Source of the DNA: Sorangium cellulosum
GTDB taxonomy: Bacteria; Myxococcota_A; Polyangia; Polyangiales; Polyangiaceae
DNA: 64,000 bases
Direction: 5' to 3'
NCBI RefSeq assembly: GCF_004135735.1
Contig: NZ_CP012670.1
Coordinates: 2,542,001 to 2,606,000 of the forward strand
The position numbers and the translations under genes are program-made. Under the pieces are notes generated by a model, which made no database searches, was not told the DNA's origin, and saw only the letters and a list, made by a program, of their open reading frames with translations. This document shows positions 51,777 to 60,536 of the stretch, in pieces. Within the stretch, counting starts at the first letter, position 1, and every line of letters starts with the position of its first letter.

Positions 51777-53909
51777 ATGTCGCGGCTCGTCCGCCTCGCC
51801 GCGGGGCGCATGCGCTCGATCGACGAGCTCGCGCGGTGCGCGCTGTCGGGCATCGCGGTCGGGCTCGGCGCCGTGGCGGCCGACACCGCCGCGCGCCATG
51901 ACGTCGCCGGCGTCGCGCTGGCGGGGCACCTCAGGGCCGCGGTGGGCCTCTACGTCGCCGTCGGCGCGGGCGTCGGGCTGGCCGCCTTCGCGCTCGTCAC
52001 GCTCGTGCGCCTCCTGGCGAGGCCCCTCGCGCGGCGGGCGCCGCGCGCCGCCGAGGCCGCGCGGGCCGCGACCTACGGGCTGCTCGCGGTCGCGGCGCTC
52101 TCGAGCACCGCCTTCTGGGCGTTCTCCGGGCGGGGCGCGAAGGCCGGCGCGCTGGGCACGTTCGGCCCCTACCTCGCGCTGGCCGCGGCCGGCCTGGTCG
52201 CGTCCGCGGTCGCGTTCCTCCACGGCCGCGCCGTGCGCGCGGCGGACGCCGGGCGCGCGGGCGGCCCCGCGATCGCGGGGGCGCTCGCGGTCGTCGGGGT
52301 CGCGCTCGTGATCGTGGACCTCACCGTGCTCGTGGCCGTCTACAGGCGGCTGCACACGGCGCTGGAGCTCAGCGGGGCGGCGCTGCTGGGCTGCGCCTGC
52401 TTCTCCGCGCTGACGTTCGCCGCGCGGCGCGCGGCCTCGGCGCCGGCCGCGATCCGGGCGCTCGCCGCGGCCGCCGCGGCGTGGGCGCTGTGCCTCGCGG
52501 CGTCGCCCGGGCTGCGCGACTGGCACGAGGAGGCGCTCGCGCACACGGGCCGGGACCCCGTCTACGTCGGCAGGCTGCTGCGCCGCATCGAGCTGGCGCA
52601 GGCCGTCGTGCGCGGCGAGGACGTCGTCGAGATGCGCACAAGCCGCCTCGACGACCTCCGCGAGCGGTACGACGTCGATCAGACGACGCGCGATCCCCGC
52701 TGGGACGCGGGCTTTCGCGCGCCGCCGGCCGCGGGCGCGGCCGGCCCGGCGGAGCGAGACCTCGCCGCCGACCTCAACGTGCTCGTCTATTACGTGGACA
52801 GCCTCCGTCGCGACGTCGCCTACGACGACGAGGTGATGCCGAACGCCGCCGCGCTCTCGCGGCAGGCGATCCGGTTCGATCGCGCGTACTCCACGGGCTC
52901 CGACACGCTGCGCGCGCTGCCCGGGCTGCTCGGCGGCAGCTACGACGGCCTGTCGCGCAGCCCGGGGAGCCTCCTCGACCTGGCCAGGCGCCGCGGGATC
53001 CCGACCACCCTGTTCATCCCCGACTCGGCGGCGAGCTTCCTCTCCCAGCTCCTGCCGGCGTTCTCGTTCGACGAGACGCATCGCCTGCGCGACCACGCCC
53101 GCGGGGGCGTCTGGGGCTACGGCGCCGACCAGCCGACGGCGGGGCCGATGGTGGACCACGTGCTGTCGTGGCTCGCCCAGCGCGGCTCGCAGCGGTTCTT
53201 CGCGTGGCTCTTCAACTTCGACGTCCACAACTGGCACGAGCTCGATCGCACGTACGTCGACGGCGCCGCCGAGCGCTACCACGTGCCCGACGAGGGCCGC
53301 TGGAACTGGCGCTACCGGGTGGTGGCGCGGAGCCTGGACGAGCACTTCGGGCGGCTGCTCCGCGGCCTGGAGGAGCTCGAGCTCGCCGATCGCACCGTCG
53401 TGCTCTTCGTGTCGGATCACGGCGAGGCGCTCGGTTACCGCGGGTTCTGGCCGCACTCGACCTTCCTGTGGGAGTCGCTCGTGCGGGTGCCGCTCGTCCT
53501 GCGCGTCCCGGGCGTCCCGCCGATGGTCGTGGAGGAGAACGTCTCGCTCGTCGACGTGGCGCCGACGATGGCCCGCCTGCTCGCCCCCGATCCGCCCATG
53601 AACGGCTATCACGGCGAGGATCTGCTCGGCTACCTCGATCCCGAGCCGCCCCCGCGCCGGCTGCCCCTGCTCGCGGCGGCGGTCTCCGACCAGCAGATCG
53701 CGCGCGTGGGCATCATCGACGGGCGCTACAAGCTGGTCCTGCCGCTCGAATGGGGCGCCCCCGAGTTGTACGATCTGACCGCGCCGGATCCGGACGAGGC
53801 GGACCTCTCCGCGGCGCGCCCGAGGGAGACGCTGCGGCTGATGAGCGCGCTCCTGCGATCCCCCGTGTTCCTGGCCGCGGAGGCCGAGCTGGAGCGGAAG
53901 AGGCGATGA
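51777..53909 (+). CDS. Membrane-anchored sulfatase/phosphoglycerol-transferase-like protein
   Basis: 710 residues from ATG 51777 (GTG 51735 possible). The first 260 residues hold about five hydrophobic helices (SGIAVGLGAVAADT, VGLYVAVGAGVGLAAF, YGLLAVAALSSTAFW, ALAVVGVALVIVDLTVLVAVY). The extracytoplasmic catalytic domain shows VYYVDSLRRD (metal Asp), a Ser/Thr nucleophile region YSTGSDTLRALP instead of the Cys of classical sulfatases, and VLFVSDHGEALG. This fits the lipoteichoic-acid-synthase-like branch of the alkaline phosphatase superfamily, transferring or hydrolysing phospho or sulfo groups at the cell surface. Substrate unknown. Confidence 0.9.
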   Translation: MSRLVRLAAGRMRSIDELARCALSGIAVGLGAVAADTAARHDVAGVALAGHLRAAVGLYVAVGAGVGLAAFALVTLVRLLARPLARRAPRAAEAARAATYGLLAVAALSSTAFWAFSGRGAKAGALGTFGPYLALAAAGLVASAVAFLHGRAVRAADAGRAGGPAIAGALAVVGVALVIVDLTVLVAVYRRLHTALELSGAALLGCACFSALTFAARRAASAPAAIRALAAAAAAWALCLAASPGLRDWHEEALAHTGRDPVYVGRLLRRIELAQAVVRGEDVVEMRTSRLDDLRERYDVDQTTRDPRWDAGFRAPPAAGAAGPAERDLAADLNVLVYYVDSLRRDVAYDDEVMPNAAALSRQAIRFDRAYSTGSDTLRALPGLLGGSYDGLSRSPGSLLDLARRRGIPTTLFIPDSAASFLSQLLPAFSFDETHRLRDHARGGVWGYGADQPTAGPMVDHVLSWLAQRGSQRFFAWLFNFDVHNWHELDRTYVDGAAERYHVPDEGRWNWRYRVVARSLDEHFGRLLRGLEELELADRTVVLFVSDHGEALGYRGFWPHSTFLWESLVRVPLVLRVPGVPPMVVEENVSLVDVAPTMARLLAPDPPMNGYHGEDLLGYLDPEPPPRRLPLLAAAVSDQQIARVGIIDGRYKLVLPLEWGAPELYDLTAPDPDEADLSAARPRETLRLMSALLRSPVFLAAEAELERKRR

Positions 53910-54085
53910 GCGGCCGGCGGGCGAGCGCCGGCTCGCGCCCTGTCCACGCATCGAAGGGCCGCCTTCCCTCACGAGCTCGTATCGTCCATCGACGCGTCGC
54001 CGCCGAGCCCCCGTGCCGAATCGTTCGGTCGTGAGAGCGACGAACCCGGCGTAGCTCGGAGTCGGATCCGTTCACGTTCACGCAG

Positions 54086-54454
54086 ATGACGGGCGACGTC
54101 ACGCTCCAGGTCGAGCCCGGCAGTTACGGGCGACGCACCGGCGGGTTCTGGCTGACCACCCCGGGCGGCGCCGCGGTGCTCCTGGGAGGCACCTTCCTGC
54201 TGGTGGATGCCGCGGTCTCCAGCGACGCGATCTCGGGTGACCCTCTGGACGAGGGCGGCGGGGGCCAGGACGACGGCGGCGGGGGCATGGGGACCGTGGG
54301 CCTCGTCTCGCTCATCGGCGGCGGCGCGGCGCTCGTCGGCGGCATCGTGCTGCTCGCGACGTCGGGCACGTCGGTCACGCTCGCGCCGCGCGACGCAAAG
54401 GCGGCTGGCAAGGTGGCAGAGGTCAAGCCGCGCTACTGGCTGGGCGAGTTCTGA
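54086..54454 (+). CDS. Small membrane protein, probably the C-terminal remnant of a larger protein
   Basis: 122 residues with two hydrophobic helices (GGAAVLLGGTFLLVDAAV and VGLVSLIGGGAALVGGIVLLAT) separated by a Gly/Asp linker. The upstream in-frame sequence (FTFTQ before MTGDVTLQVEPGSYG) also looks protein-like but ends at a TGA about 50 bases before the ATG, and no ribosome binding site is seen. This layout is common at the C-terminus of longer myxobacterial PEGA-like envelope proteins, so the gene may have lost its front part. It shares 1 bp with the start of the next reading frame. Confidence 0.5.
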   Translation: MTGDVTLQVEPGSYGRRTGGFWLTTPGGAAVLLGGTFLLVDAAVSSDAISGDPLDEGGGGQDDGGGGMGTVGLVSLIGGGAALVGGIVLLATSGTSVTLAPRDAKAAGKVAEVKPRYWLGEF

Positions 54455-55516
54455 TGCACCCGCGCCGGCTTCGCGGGCTGCTCGCGCTCGCGCTCTGCGC
54501 GGGCTGCGGCCGCGGCGCGACCCCCGCTGGCCCCCCGCGCGGTCCCGAGCAGCCCGCGGCGCCGGCGCCGCAGGAGACGTTCGCGCTCGGCGATGACGCT
54601 CGGCGAGCTCGACACGCGCATCCTCCTCGAGCGTTGCGTCGACGCGGAGGTCGCCGAGCGCGCGGCCGCCGGCTGGGCGGGCGATCGCTTCGGCGTGTTC
54701 GCCGGGCCCGATCGGCGCCTCGCGGCGGCGTGGATCAGCGCGTGGGACACCGAGGACGACGCGGAGGAGCTCGAGGCGACGCTCGGCCAGAGCGCGGCGT
54801 GCTGGCACAGGAACGCGCTCGGGCTCGAGCGAGGCGACTGCACGATCGGCGCCAACATCGCCGTCCGCCGGGAGGGCAAGCTCGTCGCGTTCGTGCGCGG
54901 CCTTCCCGAGGACGCCGGGGCTGCGCTCGCGTCGCACCTCTTCACGCTCGCCGGACCGGCGCCGAAGCCCACGCCGCTCACGGATCTCCCGATCCCACCG
55001 CGCGTCCGCCTCCCCGAGCCGACCCCGGGGCGCCTCGAGGGCGACGTGTACCGCAACGACTGGCTCGACGTCGTCGGCCGCGTGCCGCAGGGCATGCTCG
55101 GCCACGTGGGCGGCCACGTCGAGCTCGTGGTCGAGCGGCCCGGCACGCTCGTGCGCGGCGGCCTGTCCGTGTCCACGCGCATCACCAGCGACGCCGAGAA
55201 CGAGAAGACGTTCGGCGAGGTGCAGGCGGCGTTCGTCCGCGATGCGGCCGCGCTCTCCATGCGCGTCGAGGCGCTCGGCGGCGGCCCGGTGACGACGGCG
55301 CTCGGCGCGGGCGTCGAGCGGAGGTGGCGGCTCATCGGCACCCCGGTGGAGCTCCGGCTCGTGCTCGTCCCGATCTGCGCCGGTACCGGCTCGATCGTGT
55401 TCGTCCTGGCCCATGGCGACCCCTATGCGCGCGGCGTGCTCGAAGGGTGGATGGGCAGCTTCCGCTGGACGCACGGGCGCAACCTCACCGCATGCGATTT
55501 TCTCGATCCGAAGTAG
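54454..55516 (+). pseudogene. Frameshifted lipoprotein of unknown function
   Basis: From ATG 54454 the frame gives a lipoprotein signal (MHPRRLRGLLALALCAGC, Cys18) followed by PAAPAPQETFALGDD. The main body then continues in another frame from about 54590: LGELDTRILLERCVDAEVAE, AAGWAGDRFGVFAG, AAAWISAWDTEDDAEE and onwards to WTHGRNLTACDFLDPK at 55516. The WxGDR and WDTxxDA features match myxobacterial extracytoplasmic proteins, so the signal and body most likely belong together and are separated by one indel. Alternatively the body starts at its own ATG 54593 without a signal. Confidence 0.55.
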
Positions 55517-55561
55517 GCGATCCGACCCTGGTCGAGGGGCGACCCGACGCGGCGACCCGAC

Positions 55562-55736
55562 CCGGCGCCAGCTCCGGAGCAACGACCCGCGGCTGCACAA
55601 CGGCCCGCGGAGGGTGAGGCGGAGGAGACGGCGCACGTTGCTCACGCGCCCGGAGGACGCCGCGCGCCGGGGCATCGCGGGCGCGCCGCGGGGCCGGGGG
55701 AGCGCGCGGGTCGGGAGCGTCGACCTCGAGGTCGAT
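55562..55736 (+). pseudogene. Decayed copy of the molybdopterin oxidoreductase C-terminal region
   Basis: An ungapped 175-bp match to 49446-49620: both contain ccggcgccagctccggagcaac, a central ccggaggacgc and the end gtcgggagcgtcgacctcgaggtcga. The encoded text RRQLRSNDPRLHNGP and PEDAARRGIAGAPRG parallels RRQLRSNNSWLHNSP and PEDAARRGIAGAQRV. No start, no flanking domain. A fragmentary paralog left by duplication and decay. Confidence 0.85.
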
Positions 55737-55797
55737 CCTCTGCTCTGGCTCTCGGTTGAGGAAATGAGGGGGCGCCGTGATAACAAGAGAGAGGCGT

Positions 55798-56163
55798 ATG
55801 ATCAAAGTGCAAATCAGGCTCAGGGTTGATTCGGTGAGAGATGCGGAGCGGTATTATTGCGATGAGCTGGGGCTGTTCGAGTTCTATCACGATTATGGAA
55901 TGGAGACGGTGTCCCTGGTTTCCAGGGACAACCCCAGCTTCTTCTTGATCCTCTCGGCCGGGGCTGGCGCCTGTTCTGATGATTGTCTGTTCGGCCTCGA
56001 GACAAAGGACTGCGATCTGCTCTTTGAGCGGTTGAGATCGGTGCGGTTCGAGACGGGCGGGCGACTGCTGAGCAGCGAGGTCTTTGAGTATCCTCTGGGG
56101 AAGAATGTCCTGCTGCGCGATCCTTCGGGGAACAAGTTCTTGATTTTTGAAGAGAGTATTTGA
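55798..56163 (+). CDS. VOC (glyoxalase/bleomycin-resistance) family protein
   Basis: 121 residues with the beta-alpha-beta-beta-beta layout: IKVQIRLRVDSVRDAERYYCDELGL, FLILSAGA and the end VFEYPLGKNVLLRDPSGNKFLIFE with Glu and aromatic metal-site residues. ATG 55798 has gagagg just upstream. Base composition is visibly lower in GC and its codons differ from neighbours (AAA, TTT and ATT frequent), suggesting acquisition from another species. Family includes lyases, dioxygenases and antibiotic-binding proteins; the substrate is not readable. Confidence 0.88.
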   Translation: MIKVQIRLRVDSVRDAERYYCDELGLFEFYHDYGMETVSLVSRDNPSFFLILSAGAGACSDDCLFGLETKDCDLLFERLRSVRFETGGRLLSSEVFEYPLGKNVLLRDPSGNKFLIFEESI

Positions 56164-56437
56164 CGCGTGCCCCCTCGCCCCGGGCTCGGGCGCGCCGGGG
56201 CGTGTCACCGCGCGCGAGGTGAACGCGTGGCCTGCGATCGGGCTCGGTCCGACGAACCGCCGCGCGGAGCGGCGCGACGTTCGCCCCCCGGGAGGCGGCG
56301 CGAGGCCGCAGGCGTGGGCGGCGCGGGGGCAGGGGCGCCCGGGTGAATGCCCGGCCGGGCGAGCGCAACGGAGCGAGCAGCTGGGTTCCCCGGTGCGGCG
56401 CGGCTCGCCCTGGCGTGACTCCAGCGGGAGGAGCACG

Positions 56438-58903
56438 ATGAAGGACACTTTCCTCGCAATTCGCGGCGGATCTCGGTGGCTCGGCGGGCTCGCCGTCGGC
56501 GCTGTCGCGCTGAGCTCGCTGTCAGGGGCCACGGCCGGCTGCTCGGATCCGGGCGCCGGCGAGCCCGCGGCGGCGCTGCGCGAGCACTTTCCCGACCGGC
56601 AGCAGCTCGTCCTCGGGGCCGGCGCCGGCTTCGTCCGCACCGCGGACGGCCTCGCGCCGCGCCGGGCAGAGGAGTCCGGGGGCGGCGCGCACGCCTCGCC
56701 CGGGGGGCTCCGGCTCCTGCTGCCGGAGAGCGGCGACGGCGCCGCGTGGTTCCGGACCCCGGACGGCTTCGAGGTGCGCGTCACCGAGCAGGGCGCCGGC
56801 GGCGCGGCGGAGATCGTGGGCACCGCGGTCGCGTACGCGCGCGGCGGCGGCGACGGCTCCTTCTGGACGACCTCGGGCGACGGCGGTCACGAGGAATGGC
56901 TGTACGTGTCGCCCGAGACCGCCGCCGCGGGGGGGCCCGTGGCCTCCTGGCGTGTCGAGGGCGCGGCCCTGCGGCAGCGCGGCGCCCTCATCGAGCTGCT
57001 CGACCCCGCGGGGCGCCCGCGTGTGCGCGTCACCGCGCCGGCGGCGTACGCGGCCGGCGGGCGTCCGGTCGAGGCCCGCCTCGCCGTCGACGGCGACACG
57101 ATCACGCTCTCGGTCGAGGGCGCCCGCGGCGAGCCGCTGCTCGTCGACCCGGCGTGGTCGCTCGCCTCGTCGATGCTCGTTCCCCGGGCATACCACGCGG
57201 CCACGTTGCTGCAGGACGGCCGCGTCCTCGTCGTCGGCGGGACCCGCAGCCACACGGACCCCTGCACCACGTCGGCGGAGCTCTACGATCCGTCGAGCGA
57301 CTCCTGGTCCCCCGCCGCGCCCATGCGCGGGGGACGCTGCCTACCGGCGGCGGTCCTGCTCCAGGACGGCCGCGTCCTCGTCGCCGGCGGCCAGAGCGAC
57401 CGTCGACCTTACGAGGGGGACGTCGGGCCCGGCAGCGTCGAGATCTACGACCCGGCGGCCGACGCCTGGACGCTGGCCGCCCCGATGCTCAGCGCGCGCA
57501 CGAACAGCGTCACGGATCTCCCCGCGGTGCTGCTCCCGGACGGCAGGGTCTTCGTTGCGCACGGGGCCCCGCGCGCCGAGGTGTACGATCCCGGCACCGA
57601 CACGTGGGCGCTGGCCGCGCCCAGGGTCGGGGCGAGCGAGATGTCGATCGAGAGCGCCACGCTGCTCCTGGACGGCAGGGTGCTCGTCGCTGGCGGCGGG
57701 TACGACGAGCCCGACAGGAGGCGGCTCGTCGCGGTGATCTATGACCCAGCGGCGGATGCGTGGACGGATGCAGGGGCCGCGAGCAGCGGGCGCGTCTCGT
57801 ACGCCGCCTCTCCGCTCCTCGACGGCAGGGTGATCTTCATCGGCACCGACGAGTGGGACATGTTCGCCGATACGGCCGACCTCTACGATCCGGTGGCGGA
57901 CACGTGGACGATGGAAGATGGCCCCGAGGGGTTCGATGGCTCATTGCAGCTCGGCGGAGGCCGGTCCGGACACAGGGCATCGCTGCTCTCGGATGGCCAT
58001 GTGCTCATGACGGGCGGCTCGCTCGAGGATTTGGGGCCCTGCGGCACGAGCGACTGCGAATGGATGGCCATGCGGATGGAGTTCGCCTCGGCGGAGGTCT
58101 ACGACCCCGCGACGAGCACGTGGTCGGCGTTCCCCTCGATGACGATGGGCCGGAGCTGGCACTCCTCGACACGTCTCCTGAACGGGCGGGTGCTCATCGC
58201 CGGCGGCAGGTACAGGATGCCGAAGCCGAACTGGCCCCAGACCTTCGATGCGACGCCGTCCACGGAGCTGTTCTCGCCGCCGGGCACCCAGGGCGCCTCG
58301 TGCGCGAGCAGCGCGGCGTGCGCGGGCGGTCCGTGCGTCGACGGCGTGTGCTGCGACACCGTGTGCGACGGCCCCTGCGAGGCCTGCTCGGTCGCTGCCG
58401 GCGCCGCTCTGGACGGGACCTGCGGGCCGACGACCGGCACGCTCTGCGACGACGGGGACGCCTGCACCGAGGCCGACGTGTGCCAGGCCGGGGTCTGCGT
58501 CGGTGTCCCCAGCGACGCCGCGTCGTGCCACGGCAGCGGCGGTTCGGCCGGCGTGGGCGGGTCGGGCGAGGGCGGCGCGGGCGCGACCGGGGCCACGACG
58601 GGCGCCGGGGGCGAGGGCGGCGCTGCAGGCGGAGGCTCGTCCTCCAGCGCCGGCAGCTCGGGCGACGCCGGTGTCACCACGGTCGGCAGCGCCTCGTCTT
58701 CGTCCGGTTCGTCCGGCGCCGGCGGCGATGGTCCTGGCCACGCCAGCGCCGGATGCAGCGCGGGCGGCGACCGGGCCCCGGCGGGCACCGCGGCGAACGC
58801 CGCGTGGCTCGGCGCCCTCGGCCTGCTCGGCTGGTTCCGGCGCCGCGCCCTGAAGGCGCCGCCGCGCGCCGTGCTCCGCGGGCCGGCGGGCATCGCCCCC
58901 TGA
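56438..58903 (+). CDS. Kelch-repeat lipoprotein with MYXO-CTERM-like tail
   Basis: 821 residues, ATG 56438 after ggaggag. Signal peptide ends ATAGC (lipobox Cys35). Residues 60-240 form an unknown beta domain; residues 245-600 hold about six kelch-like repeats (ATLLQDGRVLVVGG, AELYDPSSDSW, VEIYDPAADAWTLAAPM, AEVYDPATSTWSAF, TRLLNGRVLIAGG). A Cys-rich motif follows (ACAGGPCVDGVCCDTVCDGPCEAC), then a Gly/Ser linker of 100 residues and the end GCSAGG...NAAWLGALGLLGWFRRRA, a hydrophobic helix with a basic tail like MYXO-CTERM sorting signals. It is thus anchored at both ends, or processed. Probable surface binding protein. Confidence 0.9.
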   Translation: MKDTFLAIRGGSRWLGGLAVGAVALSSLSGATAGCSDPGAGEPAAALREHFPDRQQLVLGAGAGFVRTADGLAPRRAEESGGGAHASPGGLRLLLPESGDGAAWFRTPDGFEVRVTEQGAGGAAEIVGTAVAYARGGGDGSFWTTSGDGGHEEWLYVSPETAAAGGPVASWRVEGAALRQRGALIELLDPAGRPRVRVTAPAAYAAGGRPVEARLAVDGDTITLSVEGARGEPLLVDPAWSLASSMLVPRAYHAATLLQDGRVLVVGGTRSHTDPCTTSAELYDPSSDSWSPAAPMRGGRCLPAAVLLQDGRVLVAGGQSDRRPYEGDVGPGSVEIYDPAADAWTLAAPMLSARTNSVTDLPAVLLPDGRVFVAHGAPRAEVYDPGTDTWALAAPRVGASEMSIESATLLLDGRVLVAGGGYDEPDRRRLVAVIYDPAADAWTDAGAASSGRVSYAASPLLDGRVIFIGTDEWDMFADTADLYDPVADTWTMEDGPEGFDGSLQLGGGRSGHRASLLSDGHVLMTGGSLEDLGPCGTSDCEWMAMRMEFASAEVYDPATSTWSAFPSMTMGRSWHSSTRLLNGRVLIAGGRYRMPKPNWPQTFDATPSTELFSPPGTQGASCASSAACAGGPCVDGVCCDTVCDGPCEACSVAAGAALDGTCGPTTGTLCDDGDACTEADVCQAGVCVGVPSDAASCHGSGGSAGVGGSGEGGAGATGATTGAGGEGGAAGGGSSSSAGSSGDAGVTTVGSASSSSGSSGAGGDGPGHASAGCSAGGDRAPAGTAANAAWLGALGLLGWFRRRALKAPPRAVLRGPAGIAP

Positions 58904-59434
58904 GATTCCCACAATCCCGCCATCGCGCGCCCCGCCTCCGGTGACGGGGCGCCGGGGGCCGGGGCATCCCCGCCGTGGTACGCGTCGACCCCGTGGCCGC
59001 CGGGAGCGCCGATACCGATGTGGCCGCCGGAGGCGCTGATACCGATGCCGCTGGCCGAGATGATGCGGAGCAACGGGCGGTGATCCCGGTCCATCACGGC
59101 CCGTCGAGCGCGCGAGGAGCTGAGGCATCCCCTCAATTTTTCGGGGAATTCACATGAAGACGGGAAGAGGGGAAGCAAAGTCTCTGGGAAATCTTCCTGC
59201 CTTCCCGCCTTCATGTTCAATTTCTCGCTGGAAACGGCCACAAGAATGAGGGGATTTGTCAGCGCGAGGACAACAGGCCCGATCGCCCCGAGACGCGGTG
59301 TGGCGCGGCGAACGGATCGGGCAGCATTGCCGGTATCGGATGCGAATGGCGGGGTTCCCGGGGCTCCAGGGCGCCTTGGAGCGGCGCCGCGGTTGCCGTT
59401 GCGGTGCCGGGCGGGAGGTGAATACAGTGGCCGC
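58904..59434. other. Spacer with hairpin, no gene seen
   Basis: 530 bp between the kelch lipoprotein and the cytochrome gene. It has short GATACCGATG-type repeats (59010-59055) and the long hairpin at 59153-59215. The rest shows no gene with support. Confidence 0.5.
59153..59215. terminator. Long stem-loop with ggaag-type arms
   Basis: catgaagacgggaag (59153-59167) pairs with cttcccgccttcatg (59201-59215) with one mismatch, and inner arms extend it with further purine/pyrimidine pairing. It lies 250 bp after the kelch gene and 220 bp before the next start. Its arms carry the gaagacggg word of the other satellite arrays. It may terminate transcription, though there is no T-run. Confidence 0.5.
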
Positions 59435-60460
59435 GTGAACTCCCCTCGCCAGAAGGCCATCTCGCTCGACCGTACCCGCGCCCGCACGCTCGCTTTACGA
59501 CGCGCGACCGTCTGCTCCTCGCTCTCTGCGCTCCTCGCCTGCGTGGCGGCCTGCGGCCCTGCCGCGCCGGCAAAGGAGCCGGCCCCGTCGTCCGAAAATC
59601 CCACCCCCTCCGCCCTCGCCGCGCCGGCCGCGCACGCCATCGACACCGCGCTCGGCGGTCGGCTCTTCGACAAGTTTTACGGGAAAGAACCCCCGTTCTC
59701 GGCCTTCGTCCCCGACAGCTCGAAGACCCAGGGGGTCCTGGATGGTCAACGCGGTCCCGCGGGCAACGGGACGCTGCGGCTCGGATCCGGGGAGGTGATG
59801 AACAACGACGCCGGGCACGACTACCGGCTCAAGAATTTCTTCGGCTGGGATCTCAAGGGGCGCGAGGGCATCTATGGGCCGAGCGCGATGGCGAAGGGGT
59901 ACGCCGTCTCGCGGAACCTCCTCGGGGGGCGCGAGACGCGAGAGGAGCTCGTCCTCCTGTTCACGAAGGGAGATCACGAGATCCCCGCGTACGGCGACGT
60001 GCTCACGCCCCCGCAGATCGAGGCCATGGCCGCGTACGTGATCGGCGTCCGCGACGGCGCGCTCCCGCACCCCGACCAGATCTTCGCGATCAAGCCGCCG
60101 GCCGAAGGGCATTACGCGCTCCTGCCGGGCGGCGACGCGGCCCGGGGGAAGGCGTACATCGAGGAGCGCTGCTCGTCGTGCCACGGCGACGACGGGACCG
60201 AGGTGCTCTTCGACGACGGCGCCTACTCGCTCGGCTCGCACGCGCGGCAGAAGGCGTACGAGGACTGGCACAAGATCCTGAACGGCCAGCCGGGCTCGCC
60301 CATGGGCCGTCAGGTCCGTGGGAGCACCGGCAAGGAGATGGCGCAGGAGCTCCTCGACATCCTGGCGGCCCTCTGCGATCGCGCGGCGTTCCCTGCAGGG
60401 AAGGCGACGGCGAAGGACGTCGAGGACGGCGACGGGCGCTGCGGCCCTTATCTGAAATAA
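59435..60460 (+). CDS. Cytochrome c-type lipoprotein
   Basis: 341 residues, GTG 59435. A basic N-terminus and lipobox LLACVAAC predict a lipid anchor on the outside of the cytoplasmic membrane. A Pro/Ser-rich spacer precedes the catalytic part. One covalent-heme motif CSSCH lies near residue 246 (RCSSCHGDDG) with GSPMGRQVRG behind it as the likely axial-Met region. An earlier segment, KNFFGWDLKGREGIYGPSAMAKGYAVSRN, looks like a cytochrome-c-like fold that has lost its CxxCH. Likely an electron carrier; no oxidase genes lie beside it. Confidence 0.85.
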   Translation: MNSPRQKAISLDRTRARTLALRRATVCSSLSALLACVAACGPAAPAKEPAPSSENPTPSALAAPAAHAIDTALGGRLFDKFYGKEPPFSAFVPDSSKTQGVLDGQRGPAGNGTLRLGSGEVMNNDAGHDYRLKNFFGWDLKGREGIYGPSAMAKGYAVSRNLLGGRETREELVLLFTKGDHEIPAYGDVLTPPQIEAMAAYVIGVRDGALPHPDQIFAIKPPAEGHYALLPGGDAARGKAYIEERCSSCHGDDGTEVLFDDGAYSLGSHARQKAYEDWHKILNGQPGSPMGRQVRGSTGKEMAQELLDILAALCDRAAFPAGKATAKDVEDGDGRCGPYLK

Positions 60461-60536
60461 GAGCACCGAACAAAACGGTCCGGGCCAGGCGGCCGAGGGG
60501 GCAGTGCTAGCCTTTCACGCTCGCAAGGAGGCCTCC

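Noticed and set aside
58975..59157. Short plus-strand gene after the kelch protein
   Set aside because: 60 codons of repetitive sequence with no ribosome site; probably chance.
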